Position numbers and translations under genes: made by a program | Source: Azospirillum sp. TSO35-2 | Lineage (GTDB): Bacteria > Pseudomonadota > Alphaproteobacteria > Azospirillales > Azospirillaceae | Assembly (NCBI RefSeq): GCF_003116095.1 | Contig: NZ_LGRA01000001.1 | Coordinates: 62,001-126,000 of the forward strand | Direction of reading: 5' to 3' | Length of the DNA: 64,000 nucleotides | Shown here: in pieces, positions 41,358 to 51,200 of the stretch | How the letters are laid out: each line of letters starts with the position of its first letter | How positions within the stretch are numbered: the stretch's first letter is position 1 | Notes under the pieces: model-generated | Seen by the model: only the letters and a program-made list of their open reading frames with translations | What the model was told of the DNA's origin: nothing | The model's database searches: none

Positions 41358-43223
41358 TCAGCGGCATCGGCGGGGAGGGCGGTACCGGGCGGCAGCCAGG
41401 ACGCCGCCGCGCGCCGCCTCCAGGTTGCCGCGCCGGGCCGACACCGCGCTGCCGGTGAGATCCAGCCAATCGGCGGGGTCGCCGCCGCGGTGCTCCAGGC
41501 AGCGCCCGACCCGCTCGGCCATCTCCGCCTTGCGCAACCGGCCCACGGCCAGGGCGAAACCCGGCGCGATGGTCCGGGCGGCGTCCTCGATCAACGCCTT
41601 GGGCAGGCGCTCCAGGAAAGCGGGGCCCGGGCGCCAGTCGGCCGCCACCGAGACGCCGAGTTCCCGCGCCATCTCCAGGCCGATGCCGGTCTCGCCGTGG
41701 CGGAGGTGGCAGCGCAGCGCGACCAGCATGGCGAGCAGGTGTGGCAGGTCGACCGCCGGGTCACCGAGCGCCGCCCACAGCGCCGCCGGATCAGCGGGAT
41801 AGCCGCCCGCCTCCAGCCCGAGCCGGTCGGCCCAAGCCGCTCGCGCCGCCTCCACCCTCCGCCACGCTTGGCTGGCGTGGTGCTCGCGCGTTCCGGTGGG
41901 GACGCGGTGCTCGGCCCCGAACCGGCCGCACGGCCCGGCCCCGGGCGCCAGAAGCGCGAAGCAGGCCAGCCGCAACGCCATGGCGGGGCTGTTCAGTACG
42001 GCCGCCTGGAGGCTCGCCGTGCGCACCGCGCCCAGCTCCTCGCGCACCGCCGCCGACAGCTTCGGCTCCTCGGAGGTGTCCTCCACCGCCGCGCCGCCGG
42101 CGGGCGGGTCTTCCCAGGGCGGAACGTCGTCCTCAGCCAGTGGCCCCGGTTCAGGATCGCGGCGGCGCAGGCCCTCCACCCACTGCACCGAACCGTCCGG
42201 CGCCAGCACCGCCACCACGCCGCAGACACCGCGGTCGTAGTCCGGCTCGATGGCGTCCAGCTTTTGGCCCAAGGCGGCGCGGTCCGTGTCGGTGAGGTCC
42301 GGGCGCTCCAGCTCCGCCTCAAGGCTGACGAGACGGGCCTCCTGCTCCGGCGTCAGGCTCGGCACGGCGTGGCTGAAGGCGCCGCGCCAGCTCCAGGCCT
42401 GGGGTCCGTCCTGCACCTCGACGAAGGCCCAGCCGGGGCGCCGCCGTTCGGCCTCGGCGTCGAGCGCCGCCCGCTGGCAGGCGAGGAACAGCGCCGGATC
42501 GTCGATCAGGCCACGGTCGGCGCCGTCGAACAGGTCGCGGGTCAGCGTGCCGCCGGCTGCCGCGTAGGCCTCCAGCACGCCGGGCAGCGCGTGGCCGGCC
42601 GGCAGCTGCGCCCGGCGCAACGCCTCGCGCACAGTGCGGGCGGCGTCCAGCGGCGTGCCATCCAGAACGCGTTCCAGCAACGCCTCCTGCTGGGCGTGTG
42701 AGGCGGACAGGGTCAGCGCCTGGGCGACGGCCAGCGGGATGTGGCCCGCGCGCAGGGCCTCCAGCACGGCGGGGCTGAGGGCGGCGAGCGCCAGCCGCTG
42801 GCGGATGCAGCGCACCGGCCGGCCGAAGCGCGCGGCGAGCGCCGCCGGATCGGCGCCGTCCCCGACCAGCCGGGCGACGGCCTGCGCCTCGTCGGCGGCG
42901 CAGGGCGCGACACGTTGCAGGTTCTCCGCCAGACTGAGTTCGCGCGCCTCGGCCTCGTCGGCGCGGCGGCGCACCGCGGCCAGCCGGACGGTGTCGGGCC
43001 ACTTGCCCTCGGTGACCAGCGCGCGGGCGGCCAGCGTGCGCCGCGTCCCAGCGACGAGCGCGAAGCCGTCGCCGTCCGGCGCTCGGGTGACGACGATGGG
43101 TTGCAGCTGGCCGTGCACCAGCAACGAGGCCTTCAGCTCCTCCAGACCGGCGCTGCGGTGGGAGGTGCGCATGTTCGTCTCGGCCAGCCGCAGCCGACCG
43201 AGGGGGATGGCGATGGTTTTCAT
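41358..43223 (-). CDS. Large ParB-like plasmid protein
   Basis: A 621-residue protein. The first 200 residues are ParB-like: IPLGRLRLAETNMRTSHRSA, LEELKASLLVHGQLQPIVVT, FALVAGTRRTLAARALVTEG, ARELSLAENLQRVAPCAADE, then a helix-turn-helix (LAARFGRPVRCIRQRLALAA). The long remainder is helical with Pro-rich gaps and has no motif that I recognise. Proteins of this size, sometimes called KorB/YefC-like, are found on alphaproteobacterial plasmids apart from the true parAB locus and may have regulatory roles. The ATG at 43223 has a weak ribosome site. A true ParB is encoded at 21443-22441. Confidence 0.75.
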   Translation of the reverse strand: MKTIAIPLGRLRLAETNMRTSHRSAGLEELKASLLVHGQLQPIVVTRAPDGDGFALVAGTRRTLAARALVTEGKWPDTVRLAAVRRRADEAEARELSLAENLQRVAPCAADEAQAVARLVGDGADPAALAARFGRPVRCIRQRLALAALSPAVLEALRAGHIPLAVAQALTLSASHAQQEALLERVLDGTPLDAARTVREALRRAQLPAGHALPGVLEAYAAAGGTLTRDLFDGADRGLIDDPALFLACQRAALDAEAERRRPGWAFVEVQDGPQAWSWRGAFSHAVPSLTPEQEARLVSLEAELERPDLTDTDRAALGQKLDAIEPDYDRGVCGVVAVLAPDGSVQWVEGLRRRDPEPGPLAEDDVPPWEDPPAGGAAVEDTSEEPKLSAAVREELGAVRTASLQAAVLNSPAMALRLACFALLAPGAGPCGRFGAEHRVPTGTREHHASQAWRRVEAARAAWADRLGLEAGGYPADPAALWAALGDPAVDLPHLLAMLVALRCHLRHGETGIGLEMARELGVSVAADWRPGPAFLERLPKALIEDAARTIAPGFALAVGRLRKAEMAERVGRCLEHRGGDPADWLDLTGSAVSARRGNLEAARGGVLAAARYRPPRRCR

Positions 43224-43590
43224 GGGAATGGGTCCTCAAAACGGGCGCGCGGCAGGGCGGGCCCACCGGCGCGGGCGGCCTAGGCGGCGGTCTGCGGAGC
43301 GGTGCACCGCCGTTCGGCGGCTGGGGCGGCGGTGTCCGCCGGAGCCACGGGCAGCCGGGCGGCGGCACCGGTGGCGAGGGCGCCGTTGTCCTCGAAGCCG
43401 GCTTTGCGGAACGAGGCGGACGGAGGCCAGCAGCGCTGGGGCCGCAGAGTGGGCGGGATCGGGAGGACGCGCCGGATGCCGGCGCCGTCCTCGACGTTGC
43501 GGGGGGGTGAGGGCGAGCGGCGGGTGGCCGTCGGTGGCTGGGCCGGTGTGCATTGGTCGGGAGCCTCCGGGTTGCCTGCTTGTGTGCAGG
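43224..43590. other. Region upstream of the ParB-like gene
   Basis: 367 bases with no supported gene. A minus-strand frame (about 43280-43595) has an unusual Pro/Ala/Arg composition and no good ribosome site. The promoter of the ParB-like gene should lie here. Confidence 0.35.
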
Positions 43591-43988
43591 TCATCCAGAG
43601 CTGTCTGCCGTCCTGACTGCCCCTCCTCCCCACGCGCGCTGTGGATGCCGCGACGGGCGGGTCTGCCGACGCCGCTGGGGCCTCTCCCGTGCGGCGCCGA
43701 AACCAAGATGCCGGGCATCACACCGTACACCCTGATCTGCCCGGGCACTCCCACACCCCACATCCAGAAAGGCGCGCAAGTAGCGGCAAACGGTCTGCCA
43801 GGGCGGGAAAGCCGGCGGCGGCAGGTGGCGCCACTGGCAGCCAGTGGCGCCATGTAGAACAGGCCGTCCGGGAGATGGCGCATGTCGGTGGGGTGCGGTC
43901 GCCCACTCGGCTTGGGCGACGGGATCAGCGGTTCGGCCAGACGGTACTGGTCATCGCTCAGGATTTGGCCGGCGCCATAATCGCTCAC
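43591..43988 (-). pseudogene. IS5-family transposase remnant, frameshifted
   Basis: From the ATG at 43988 the frame reads GAGQILSDDQYRLAEPLIPS and SGRPHPTDMRHLPDGLFYM, the N-terminus of IS5-family transposases. At 43826-43852 a perfect 27-base palindrome interrupts the frame; in another frame the protein continues QWRHLPPPAFPPWQTV then CRYLRAFLDVG and, further on, AVRTADSSG, which match the usual order. So the gene has at least one frameshift and lacks the whole catalytic part. It is dead. Confidence 0.7.
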
Positions 43989-44219
43989 CAGTCGGCGGTC
44001 TTCGGGCGTCTACATCGGCGGGATCCGGCAGGGATTTTTCCCTGCAAACCGCCGTCACCTCAGACCCTCACACCGCCAGCGTTAACTTCCGAAGCGGGCT
44101 GTCAAACAAACGCCTGGGTCGCCGATAGGATGGATTGGGGCGGATCATCCTCACCCTGCTCAGCGCGGCAGCCATCTTCATCATCGCAAACCGCATCACC
44201 GCGTTCTGGAAACCGCCCC

Positions 44220-45743
44220 TTACCCTATGAAGCGAACAGGGGCCTCCACCAATCCCCAAACGGCGTTGGCAGATCCACAAATGTGGACATAACCGAGCGC
44301 AGCGAGGAGATCGTGGATAAGTCCGACCTTGCCCAAATCCTGCTCGAAGATCAGCCAGTTCGGACGCTGTCGCCAATTTACCCCTAGAAGGACTTCGAGT
44401 TCTGCTCCTTGAACATCAATCACCAGCAAACTGTTTTCGATCGCGCCCAAGGCAAGGGAGCGAAGCGGCATGACGTTGACAGTGGTTTCTCGTATAGCAG
44501 ACAGGTATCGGTCAAGATTTGCGCGATAAACCTCTCCCCGGAATTGATTTTGCTTAATCCAAAATTCGACGCTTTGGCGGAAAAAGCTGCCTTGACCGTG
44601 AGCCCAATTGTTTGGCGGCCCATCGCCATTCATTTCGTCGGCAATCTCCGGCGGGATATGATAGAATTTTCGCGTCGCCTCGCTCGCGCCCGCCGCCACC
44701 TGCAGCATAAGCGTGTTTGGCCGGTCAGCGTGCCGTTGAGTCAATTGTTCGAAATAGTAGCCCAGGGGCTCGATCAAAACGGAAGAAACGTCATTGTACT
44801 TGTCGTCGCGCAGATAGCGGCAGAGTGGATCCTCCATTACGCCGTCATTGGCGCCGACCTGGATCACCCCACGGGATCCCATCATCTTGTCGAAGAAAAG
44901 AGCAATGAATTCTTTCTCATCCCTCGGCCTAGGCAATTCCTGCGCACTCTCGGGAACGCGCGTGGGATCCCAAGTTTCATAAGAGACGTAGGCAAACTCT
45001 GTCCCCGGAATTTCCGCCCGCGCGCGCTCGACGGGGCAGACACGGTTGCCGAACCGTTTCCAAGCCATGTTGTAGGTGCGCATGCGTTCAGGTCGGGTGT
45101 TGGCGAGGAACGTACCCATCGTTTCGTATTCGCTGAATCCTGACTTCTGTGACAGGTCAGCCGCGTTCAAAATCGCGTCGTACCAACGGATCCCGTGCCG
45201 CCTCTCGACAAACGTGACAAAATCTTCCAGCCATCCTCGGAAAATGGGAAAGCATTGGGTGATGAAGCTGAAGTTCACATTCTTTTCAAAGCCGGTTAAT
45301 CTGCGAATTGTTTCAAAATATTGATGATTATTCTCCGACCCTTTAAAATATACCAGGCATTCATCTTGAACAAAGCTCAAATCTGCTAGGGGTATTGTGT
45401 CGGCATCCCAAATAAGAAGCGCGTCCTCTGAGCTGGACGTAAAATGTATCAAAGATTTGATCTTGAGAAGTTGCTGATAATACCAACCGGCGCGTAAGCG
45501 ATTTTCTTCTGGCATCCGTTTGGCGACGTATTCCAGGTCAAACTCAGGGGCAACCACATTTTCACTGATTACCTCGAAACGGGGATTGCTTACCGTTTGA
45601 AAGATCGGAGCGTATATCTCAGGTGTAACAAGAATATATCGCTCAGCCTTGATGTGTCGAGGAACGGCGTATGAGGCATGAATCCATGTGCGAATGTCCT
45701 TAAGCGTGGCAACGCACACCACAATCTTGACTTGCTTTGTCAT
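44220..45743 (-). CDS. DUF6492-FkbM fusion: glycosyltransferase-like and methyltransferase domains
   Basis: A 507-residue protein of two domains. Residues 1-260 match DUF6492, a glycosyltransferase-like fold, with AERYILVTPEIYAPIFQTVS, LKIKSLIHFTSSSEDALLIW, the DxD-like WDADTIPLADLSF and MAWKRFGN. Residues 285-507 match the FkbM methyltransferase family: VIQVGANDGVMEDPLCRYLR, SVLIEPLGYYFEQLTQ and LLVIDVQGAELEVLLGVNWR. Its GC content is visibly below that of its neighbours, and it lies beside an IS5 remnant and a dead toxin-antitoxin pair, which suggests transfer. It may modify a cell-surface sugar; the substrate is unknown. Confidence 0.75.
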   Translation of the reverse strand: MTKQVKIVVCVATLKDIRTWIHASYAVPRHIKAERYILVTPEIYAPIFQTVSNPRFEVISENVVAPEFDLEYVAKRMPEENRLRAGWYYQQLLKIKSLIHFTSSSEDALLIWDADTIPLADLSFVQDECLVYFKGSENNHQYFETIRRLTGFEKNVNFSFITQCFPIFRGWLEDFVTFVERRHGIRWYDAILNAADLSQKSGFSEYETMGTFLANTRPERMRTYNMAWKRFGNRVCPVERARAEIPGTEFAYVSYETWDPTRVPESAQELPRPRDEKEFIALFFDKMMGSRGVIQVGANDGVMEDPLCRYLRDDKYNDVSSVLIEPLGYYFEQLTQRHADRPNTLMLQVAAGASEATRKFYHIPPEIADEMNGDGPPNNWAHGQGSFFRQSVEFWIKQNQFRGEVYRANLDRYLSAIRETTVNVMPLRSLALGAIENSLLVIDVQGAELEVLLGVNWRQRPNWLIFEQDLGKVGLIHDLLAALGYVHICGSANAVWGLVEAPVRFIG

Positions 45744-46193
45744 TATTGTTCGCTAAAAATGATAGTTAAGCCAGTACATTCCGCGCCCCATATGTTTGAC
45801 GCATGGGGACTATCTGACGAGGATTTCGCGCATAGAGAGCCCTTTCAATTGTTCTATTGTCATACAACAAAGAGAGCGGTGAGCGCCGCTTCAAAGTCCA
45901 CGAAAGTTAGCTCAGAGCCCTTGAGAAAGCCAGCGTTGGTCGTGCCCTGCCACATGGTGTAGGAACTGCTCGAACTCATGTGGTTTTCGGCCGGTCTGTC
46001 CGGTCTGGTTGCAGAGCACAGCCGAGCGCACCGGCGGAGTTTCAGGTTTGCGGAGCTTTCGACGGTCTGAGCGGGAAGTCCCGTGCCGACACCGCGTTTC
46101 CGTTGTCCGGACGGACGGATGGTGGTGTCCCCCCACATCGTGCCAAGGGCGCTTGCGCGCGGGCCGATGGGGCTATTTCGGCGTGGGTCGTGG
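45744..46193. other. Intergenic stretch between FkbM gene and vapC remnant
   Basis: 450 bases. The first 160 are AT-rich and should contain the promoter of the minus-strand DUF6492-FkbM gene. The rest is GC-rich; minus-strand frames there have no recognisable domain. I see no supported gene. Confidence 0.35.
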
Positions 46194-46602
46194 TCAGTGC
46201 TCGTGCGGCTCGTCCAACCAGTCCTCACACCGCAGGCCGGGCACGCGGCTGAATTCGCCGGGAGTGCCGGTCACCTGAGGCCAAGCCCGTGGCTGCGAGC
46301 GTGGCCGGCGATCATCCGGTCGTACGGCCCGATCCCAAGGCCCTGGCGCTCCAACTCGGTCCGATGTGGCCGACATGCGCGGCGGCCTCGTCGAAGGACA
46401 GCACGTCGAGGCGGGCGATCAGCCGCTCGACCTCCTGGCGCTTCTCCGCCGGGCGGTCGGATTTGGCGGCACCATGCAGCAGCTCGGCCAGCGTCACCGC
46501 CGAGATGCACAAGGCCGCCCGCTTGCGCGTTGAACCGAGCTCAGCCTCACGGTCGCGCAGAACGCGGATGCAGACGTTGGTGCCCAGCATGTCGCGCAGC
46601 AT
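46194..46602 (-). pseudogene. VapC-like PIN-domain toxin, inactivated
   Basis: From the ATG at 46602 the frame reads MLRDMLGTNVCIRVL, then ALCISAVTLAELLHGAAKSD and RLDVLSFDEAAAHVGHI, matching VapC. The family catalytic Asp in MLDTN is Gly here. After HVGHI the match jumps to another frame (RTELERQGLGIGPYDRMIAG, HARSHGLGL) and then to the third (VTGTPGEFSRVPGLRCEDWL). That is two frameshifts plus a lost active-site residue, so no active toxin can be made. Confidence 0.8.
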
Positions 46603-46824
46603 CACCACGTCCAGCGCTCTTGCGGCGCGGGCTGGTCGCGGTCCGGAAAGGTGATGCCGGGGGAGTCGAAGACGTCGTCCCAGACGCGGTTGGCCGGCAC
46701 GATGATCCGGCGCGCTCCCTCGCGCAGGATGACGTCCTCGCGGACATGGGCGGGGAACGACACGTCCTTGGGAAGCCGGGGCTTGGCGGCGGCTGGACTG
46801 GAACAAGGTCGTGCGGACCGTCAT
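46602..46824 (-). pseudogene. VapB-like antitoxin, frameshifted
   Basis: The start is clear (MTVRTTLFQSSRRQA, like VapB MRTTLFQSNRSQAVRLPKDV), but after 15 residues the frame is lost. In another frame the rest follows: LPKDVSFPAHVREDVILREG, ARRIIVPANRVWDDVFDSPG and ITFPDRDQPAPQERWTW. It ends in TGATG, overlapping the vapC start, as in working pairs. A single-base deletion near RRQA accounts for the break. Confidence 0.75.
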
Positions 46825-47329
46825 GGATCGACCTCCCGCGCGTATATCCCGACACGCGGCGGGTCAACGCCTGGGGTATCCCTGGAGCCCGGTTCCGGAG
46901 TCACGGGAGCCTCCGGTCTGGAGCCTTTGCGCACCCGCTCCGGCCCATGGCGCGCATCCTCCACACGCTCAAAATCCCGGTGAGGCGTTGGGCCGCACCC
47001 CCTCGCGTCAGGCGGGCCCCGCCCCGGGTGGGTGACGGGACGCGCTGCGTCGCCGACCGCGACAAAGGGCGCCGCCGGCGCGGCCGTGGTCCTTGTGAAT
47101 CCGCCGGCCGGGCGGCCTTGCCGGCGTGGCCGGCTGGAGCCGCCGGCGGGAGCCGGCAACGACCCGAGATTGAAAGTCCTTCGTCGTCGACGGGCGTCCG
47201 GGCGGATCGGCAATTGCAAGCCGTCCCTGGGGCGCTTGATTCTGCGGGCCGGGAATGTATCCTAATTTAAGATATTTGGACGGCGCATTCTTGAATTAGG
47301 ATGTGTTGCCGGTCGGATAGTGTCTTAAC
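46825..47329. other. Intergenic region before the envelope/caspase cluster
   Basis: About 505 bases without a supported gene. The first 400 are GC-rich; from 47250 the DNA becomes AT-rich and carries an inverted repeat (47261-47300), so the promoter of the lipoprotein gene is probably there. Confidence 0.45.
47261..47300. promoter_or_regulatory. Inverted repeat CCTAATTTAAG / CTTGAATTAGG upstream of the lipoprotein gene
   Basis: CCTAATTTAAG (47261-47271) and CTTGAATTAGG (47290-47300) are inverted repeats that match at 10 of 11 bases, with starts 29 bases apart. They lie 65 to 105 bases upstream of the likely GTG start, in AT-rich DNA at the border of the cluster. A dimeric regulator may bind here. 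Confidence 0.5.
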
Positions 47330-47365
47330 ATGATTGAGATTCGCTTGTATCTCAGCGGAGGGCGT

Positions 47366-48154
47366 GTGTTGCGTACGTACAGCAGATTGTCGATCGTTCT
47401 TCTGACCGCCACCGCTCTCGCCCTGCCGGGTTGCGTGACCAGCCGAGACGAACGCATCGGCGCGAATGATGGTTCGGACCGGTGCTACGCGTATCGTGTG
47501 GCCCTGGACAGCACCGGCAACTACTTTGCCGAGGACATGATCCAGGGCGCGGCCATCGGCGCCATCGGCGGCGCCCTGATCGGCGGTCTGGCGACTGGCA
47601 GCGCCCGCGGCGCCATCATCGGCGGTCTGGGCGGTCTGGCGGCGGGCGCGCTGGGCGGCTATTGGCACTCCAAGCTGCAGCAGGGTCGCGATCAGGCGAT
47701 CACCGGGGCGTTGAGCGACCTCCAGGCGGAAAGCACCAACCTGCAGAAGACGCAGGACGCGCTGAACCAGCTGGTCAACTGCCGCCGCGGTGAGATCGCC
47801 ACCGTCAAGGCGGACCTGAAAGCCAAACGGATCACCCGCGAAGAGGCGGAGAGCCGGATGTCGGCGATCCGCGTCAGTCTGGTCAAGGATTACCAGATCG
47901 CGTCCAACATCGATAAGAACATCACCAAGCGGAACGACGAGTACCTGTTCGCCGTCGATCAGGTGAAGCCGGGCTCCTCGGAGAAGATCCGGACGGCGGC
48001 CAAGAAGCCGGCCAAGCCGAGCAAGGCGGGCAAGCCGGCGAACGACACCGTCACGGCCATGTACGACCAGACGATGTCCAACACGCTGCAGAAGGAAGGC
48101 GTCGGCAACACCGTTCAGGTCATCGCCGGTCTCGAAAAAGAAACGACGATCTGA
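47366..48154 (+). CDS. Glycine-zipper lipoprotein
   Basis: A 262-residue lipoprotein from a GTG at 47366 (GGAGGG upstream); an ATG at 47330 is also possible. A signal peptide (LSIVLLTATALALPGC) ends in the lipobox LPGC. The mature part has a glycine-zipper, AAIGAIGGALIGGLATGSAR and GAIIGGLGGLAAGALGGYW, which can insert into membranes, then a coiled-coil region (DLQAESTNLQKTQDALNQLV, VKADLKAKRITREEAESRMS) and a basic Lys/Pro-rich tail. Its role may be to sit in the outer membrane of the complex. It precedes the WD40-caspase gene on the same strand. Confidence 0.7.
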   Translation: MLRTYSRLSIVLLTATALALPGCVTSRDERIGANDGSDRCYAYRVALDSTGNYFAEDMIQGAAIGAIGGALIGGLATGSARGAIIGGLGGLAAGALGGYWHSKLQQGRDQAITGALSDLQAESTNLQKTQDALNQLVNCRRGEIATVKADLKAKRITREEAESRMSAIRVSLVKDYQIASNIDKNITKRNDEYLFAVDQVKPGSSEKIRTAAKKPAKPSKAGKPANDTVTAMYDQTMSNTLQKEGVGNTVQVIAGLEKETTI

Positions 48155-48270
48155 TCGTTTCGGCCGGATGTAGCCATCGGCGGGCGGTCTTCCGGCCCCC
48201 GTCGCTCCCCCTTACGCGGGGGCATCGCGTCCGGTCATCGGTTCCTCCTCGCTCCCATGGGAATGCCAGA

Positions 48271-51200
48271 ATGCGCCGCGCCTTGCTGATCCTCATCGTC
48301 GCGGTGCAGATCGCGGCCGTGGCGGCCTTTTCCATGCCGGCCGGGGCGCAGGAGGCGCCCCTCACTCCGTTCCTGCGCATCGAAACCGGTCTTCATACGG
48401 CGCGCGTCCACCGCATCGCCACCGACGCCAGCGGCCGTCTGGTCGCGACCGTCTCCAACGACAAGACGGTCCGCCTGTGGTCGCGCGACGGCGGCGACGC
48501 GGTGGGGGTGATGCGCATTCCCATCGACCGCGGCGAGGAGGGCCGGCTCTATTCGGTCGCCCTGTCGCCCGACGGCGAGACGGCGGTCGCGGCCGGCTAC
48601 ACGGCGGCGACCTGGGACGGCGCCTTTGCCATCTACCTGTTCGACGTCAAGCGGCAGCGGATGACGGCGCGGCTGACGGGCCAGCCGGACGTGATCTACG
48701 ACATGGCCTTTTCCCCGGACGGCCGCGTCGTCGCCGCCGTCTTCGGCGGCAAGTCCGGGCTGCGGATCTACGACAGCAAGACGTTCCAGCTTCTCGCCCA
48801 GGACAGCTCCTACGGTTCCCGCGCGACCGGCTTGGCCTTCGACCGCCAGGGACGGTTGGCGACGACCTCCTTCGACGGCAAGATCCGCCTCTACGACGCG
48901 CAGTTCCGCATGACCGCGTCGCTGAAGGGGCTGTCGGGCAAGCAGCCGTATTCGGTGGCCTTCTCCGCCGACGGCCGGCGGCTGGCCGTCGGCTACAACG
49001 ACGCGGCGCAGGTGGATGTGCTGTCGGGCGACACGCTCGCCCCGCTGTTCAGCCCGAACGCCGCCGGCCTCGCCACCGGCAGCCTCAGCCAGGTCGCCTG
49101 GAGCGGAAGCGGGGCGGATGAGAAACTGGCGGCGGCCGGTTCGGCCAGCCCGGACGGCAAGGCCCCGGTCCTGCGCCAATGGGGGAACGGCGGGCGCGGC
49201 GCCCCGGTGGACACCGTCGTCAGCCGCAACCTGATCACGCATCTGCGCCCGACCGACACCGGCGGCCTGCTGTTCGCCGCCGCCGATCCGGTGTGGGGGC
49301 GGCTGGACGGGCAAGGCCGCGCGCTCTACGCCAAACCCTCGGTCACCGGCGATTTCCGCGACATCTACCGCGGGCGTTTCCAACTGTCGCCGGATGGGCT
49401 GGTCGTCGATTTCGGCATGGAGCCGGGTGGCGGCCGGCCGTTCCGCTTCGATGTCCGGGACGGACGGCTGGTCGCCAACCCGCCCGCCGGTTCGGGCTTC
49501 ACCGGCCCGCGCGACGCGGCCGACGCGCTGAAGGTCACGGACTGGCGCAACGCGTCCGCCCCGAAGATCAACGGCAAGCCCATCCCGCTCGAAGCGGGGG
49601 AACGCAGCCTGAGCGTCGACGTGATCGCCCAGGAGAAGCGGGCGCTGATCGGCAGCGATTTCGCCCTGCGTCTGGTCGACGCGCAAGGCCGGGAGATCGC
49701 CTCGGTGCAGACCCCGGCGGAGGTGTGGGGCGTGGTCGCCGCGGCCAACGGGCGGCTTGCGGTCGCCGCCCTGGGCGACGGCACCCTGCGCTGGTACAGC
49801 CTTGCGGGCGGCTTGCGCCCGCTGGAGGAACTCGCCGCCCTGTTCCCCCACAGCGACGGGCTGCGCTGGGTCCAGTGGACGCCCGAGGGCTTCTTCACCC
49901 ACCCCCAGACCGGCGGCCAGGATCTGGTCGGCTTCCACCTGAACAGCAGCAAGAAGGGCGCGCCGCTCTGGGTGGAGTTCAAGCAGGTCTATCAGGTGCT
50001 CTACGCCCCGGAACTGGTGCGCGACCGGGTCGCCCAGGTCAACCGGGAGGAGCTGAACCGCCGCGTCTCCCGCATCGGCGATCTGCGGCGGCTGACCCAG
50101 CGGGCACCGAAGATCACCCTGGTGGACTATTGCGCCGAAACGGCGGAGACGCGGGGCTTCTCGCGGGTGCCCCCGTCCGAGGGGAAGCCGGCGGGACCGG
50201 GGACCGCCCCCGCCGCCGCCCCGCCCTGCCAGCCCATCGACACCTCGCCGCTGACGCGGGCCTTCTCGCGGGCCACCGCCCAGCCGGAAACCGATCCGCC
50301 GAAGAGCGAGGGCGCGGCCGGTCCGCGCACCACCATCGCCCTGCCGGCGACCACGACCAGCTTGCGGCTGCGCTACCGGGTCGACACCCCGCTGGAGGAA
50401 ACCGGCGACATCCAGGTCTTCCTCAACGGGCGCGACGTCACCGGCGAGCAGGTCACGCGCGGCTTTTCCCGCGTCGCCGATCCGGCCGCGGCACCCCCGG
50501 CCGCCGCGCCGCCAACCAGCCCACCGGCGGCGGGGGCCGCACCGCCGGCCAACCCGATCCGCGAGGCGGTCGTCCGCATCGATGCCGGCTCCAACGGCGT
50601 CCAGCTGCGGGCCTACAACCGCACCGGCGCCATCTATGAACAGACGCCGGTTCTGGACTTCATCGTTCCCGCCCCGTCCCGCGCCACCGACGCCGTGGTC
50701 GCCGAGGCGAAGCCCGCACCCAAGCCGAAGCCCCGTCTGATTTCCGCCGTCGTCGGCATCAACGCCTACCGGCCGCCCTTCCCCCGATTGATGAAGGCGG
50801 CCCCCGACGCGCGGACCTTCGCCGCGACGGTGCGGGAGCGCATCCCCGATGTCTACGACGCCGCCGAATCGATCACGCTGTCGCGTGAGCTGTACGACGC
50901 CCAGGCCAGCCGGGCCGCCATCGTCGCCATGCTGCAGGACGTCGCCAAGAACAGCCGGGACGACGACACGGTCCTGATCTACCTGTCCGGCCATGGGCTG
51001 GTCGATCCGCTGCCCGAAGACAACGTCGATCTGTACTACTACATCACCCAGAACGTTGCGGCGGGAGATGAGAAGACCGTCGCGCGCGAGGCCCTGTCGG
51101 AGCGGGACCTGGCCTTGCTGATCAGCGGCATCAAGGCGCGGAACGTGCTGCTGTTCCTCGACACCTGCCATTCGGGTGCGGTGGAGGCGCTGTCGGACTA

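Noticed and set aside
45860..46228. Minus-strand frames in the stretch before the vapC remnant
   Set aside because: No ribosome site, no domain and low-complexity composition; they may only be debris.
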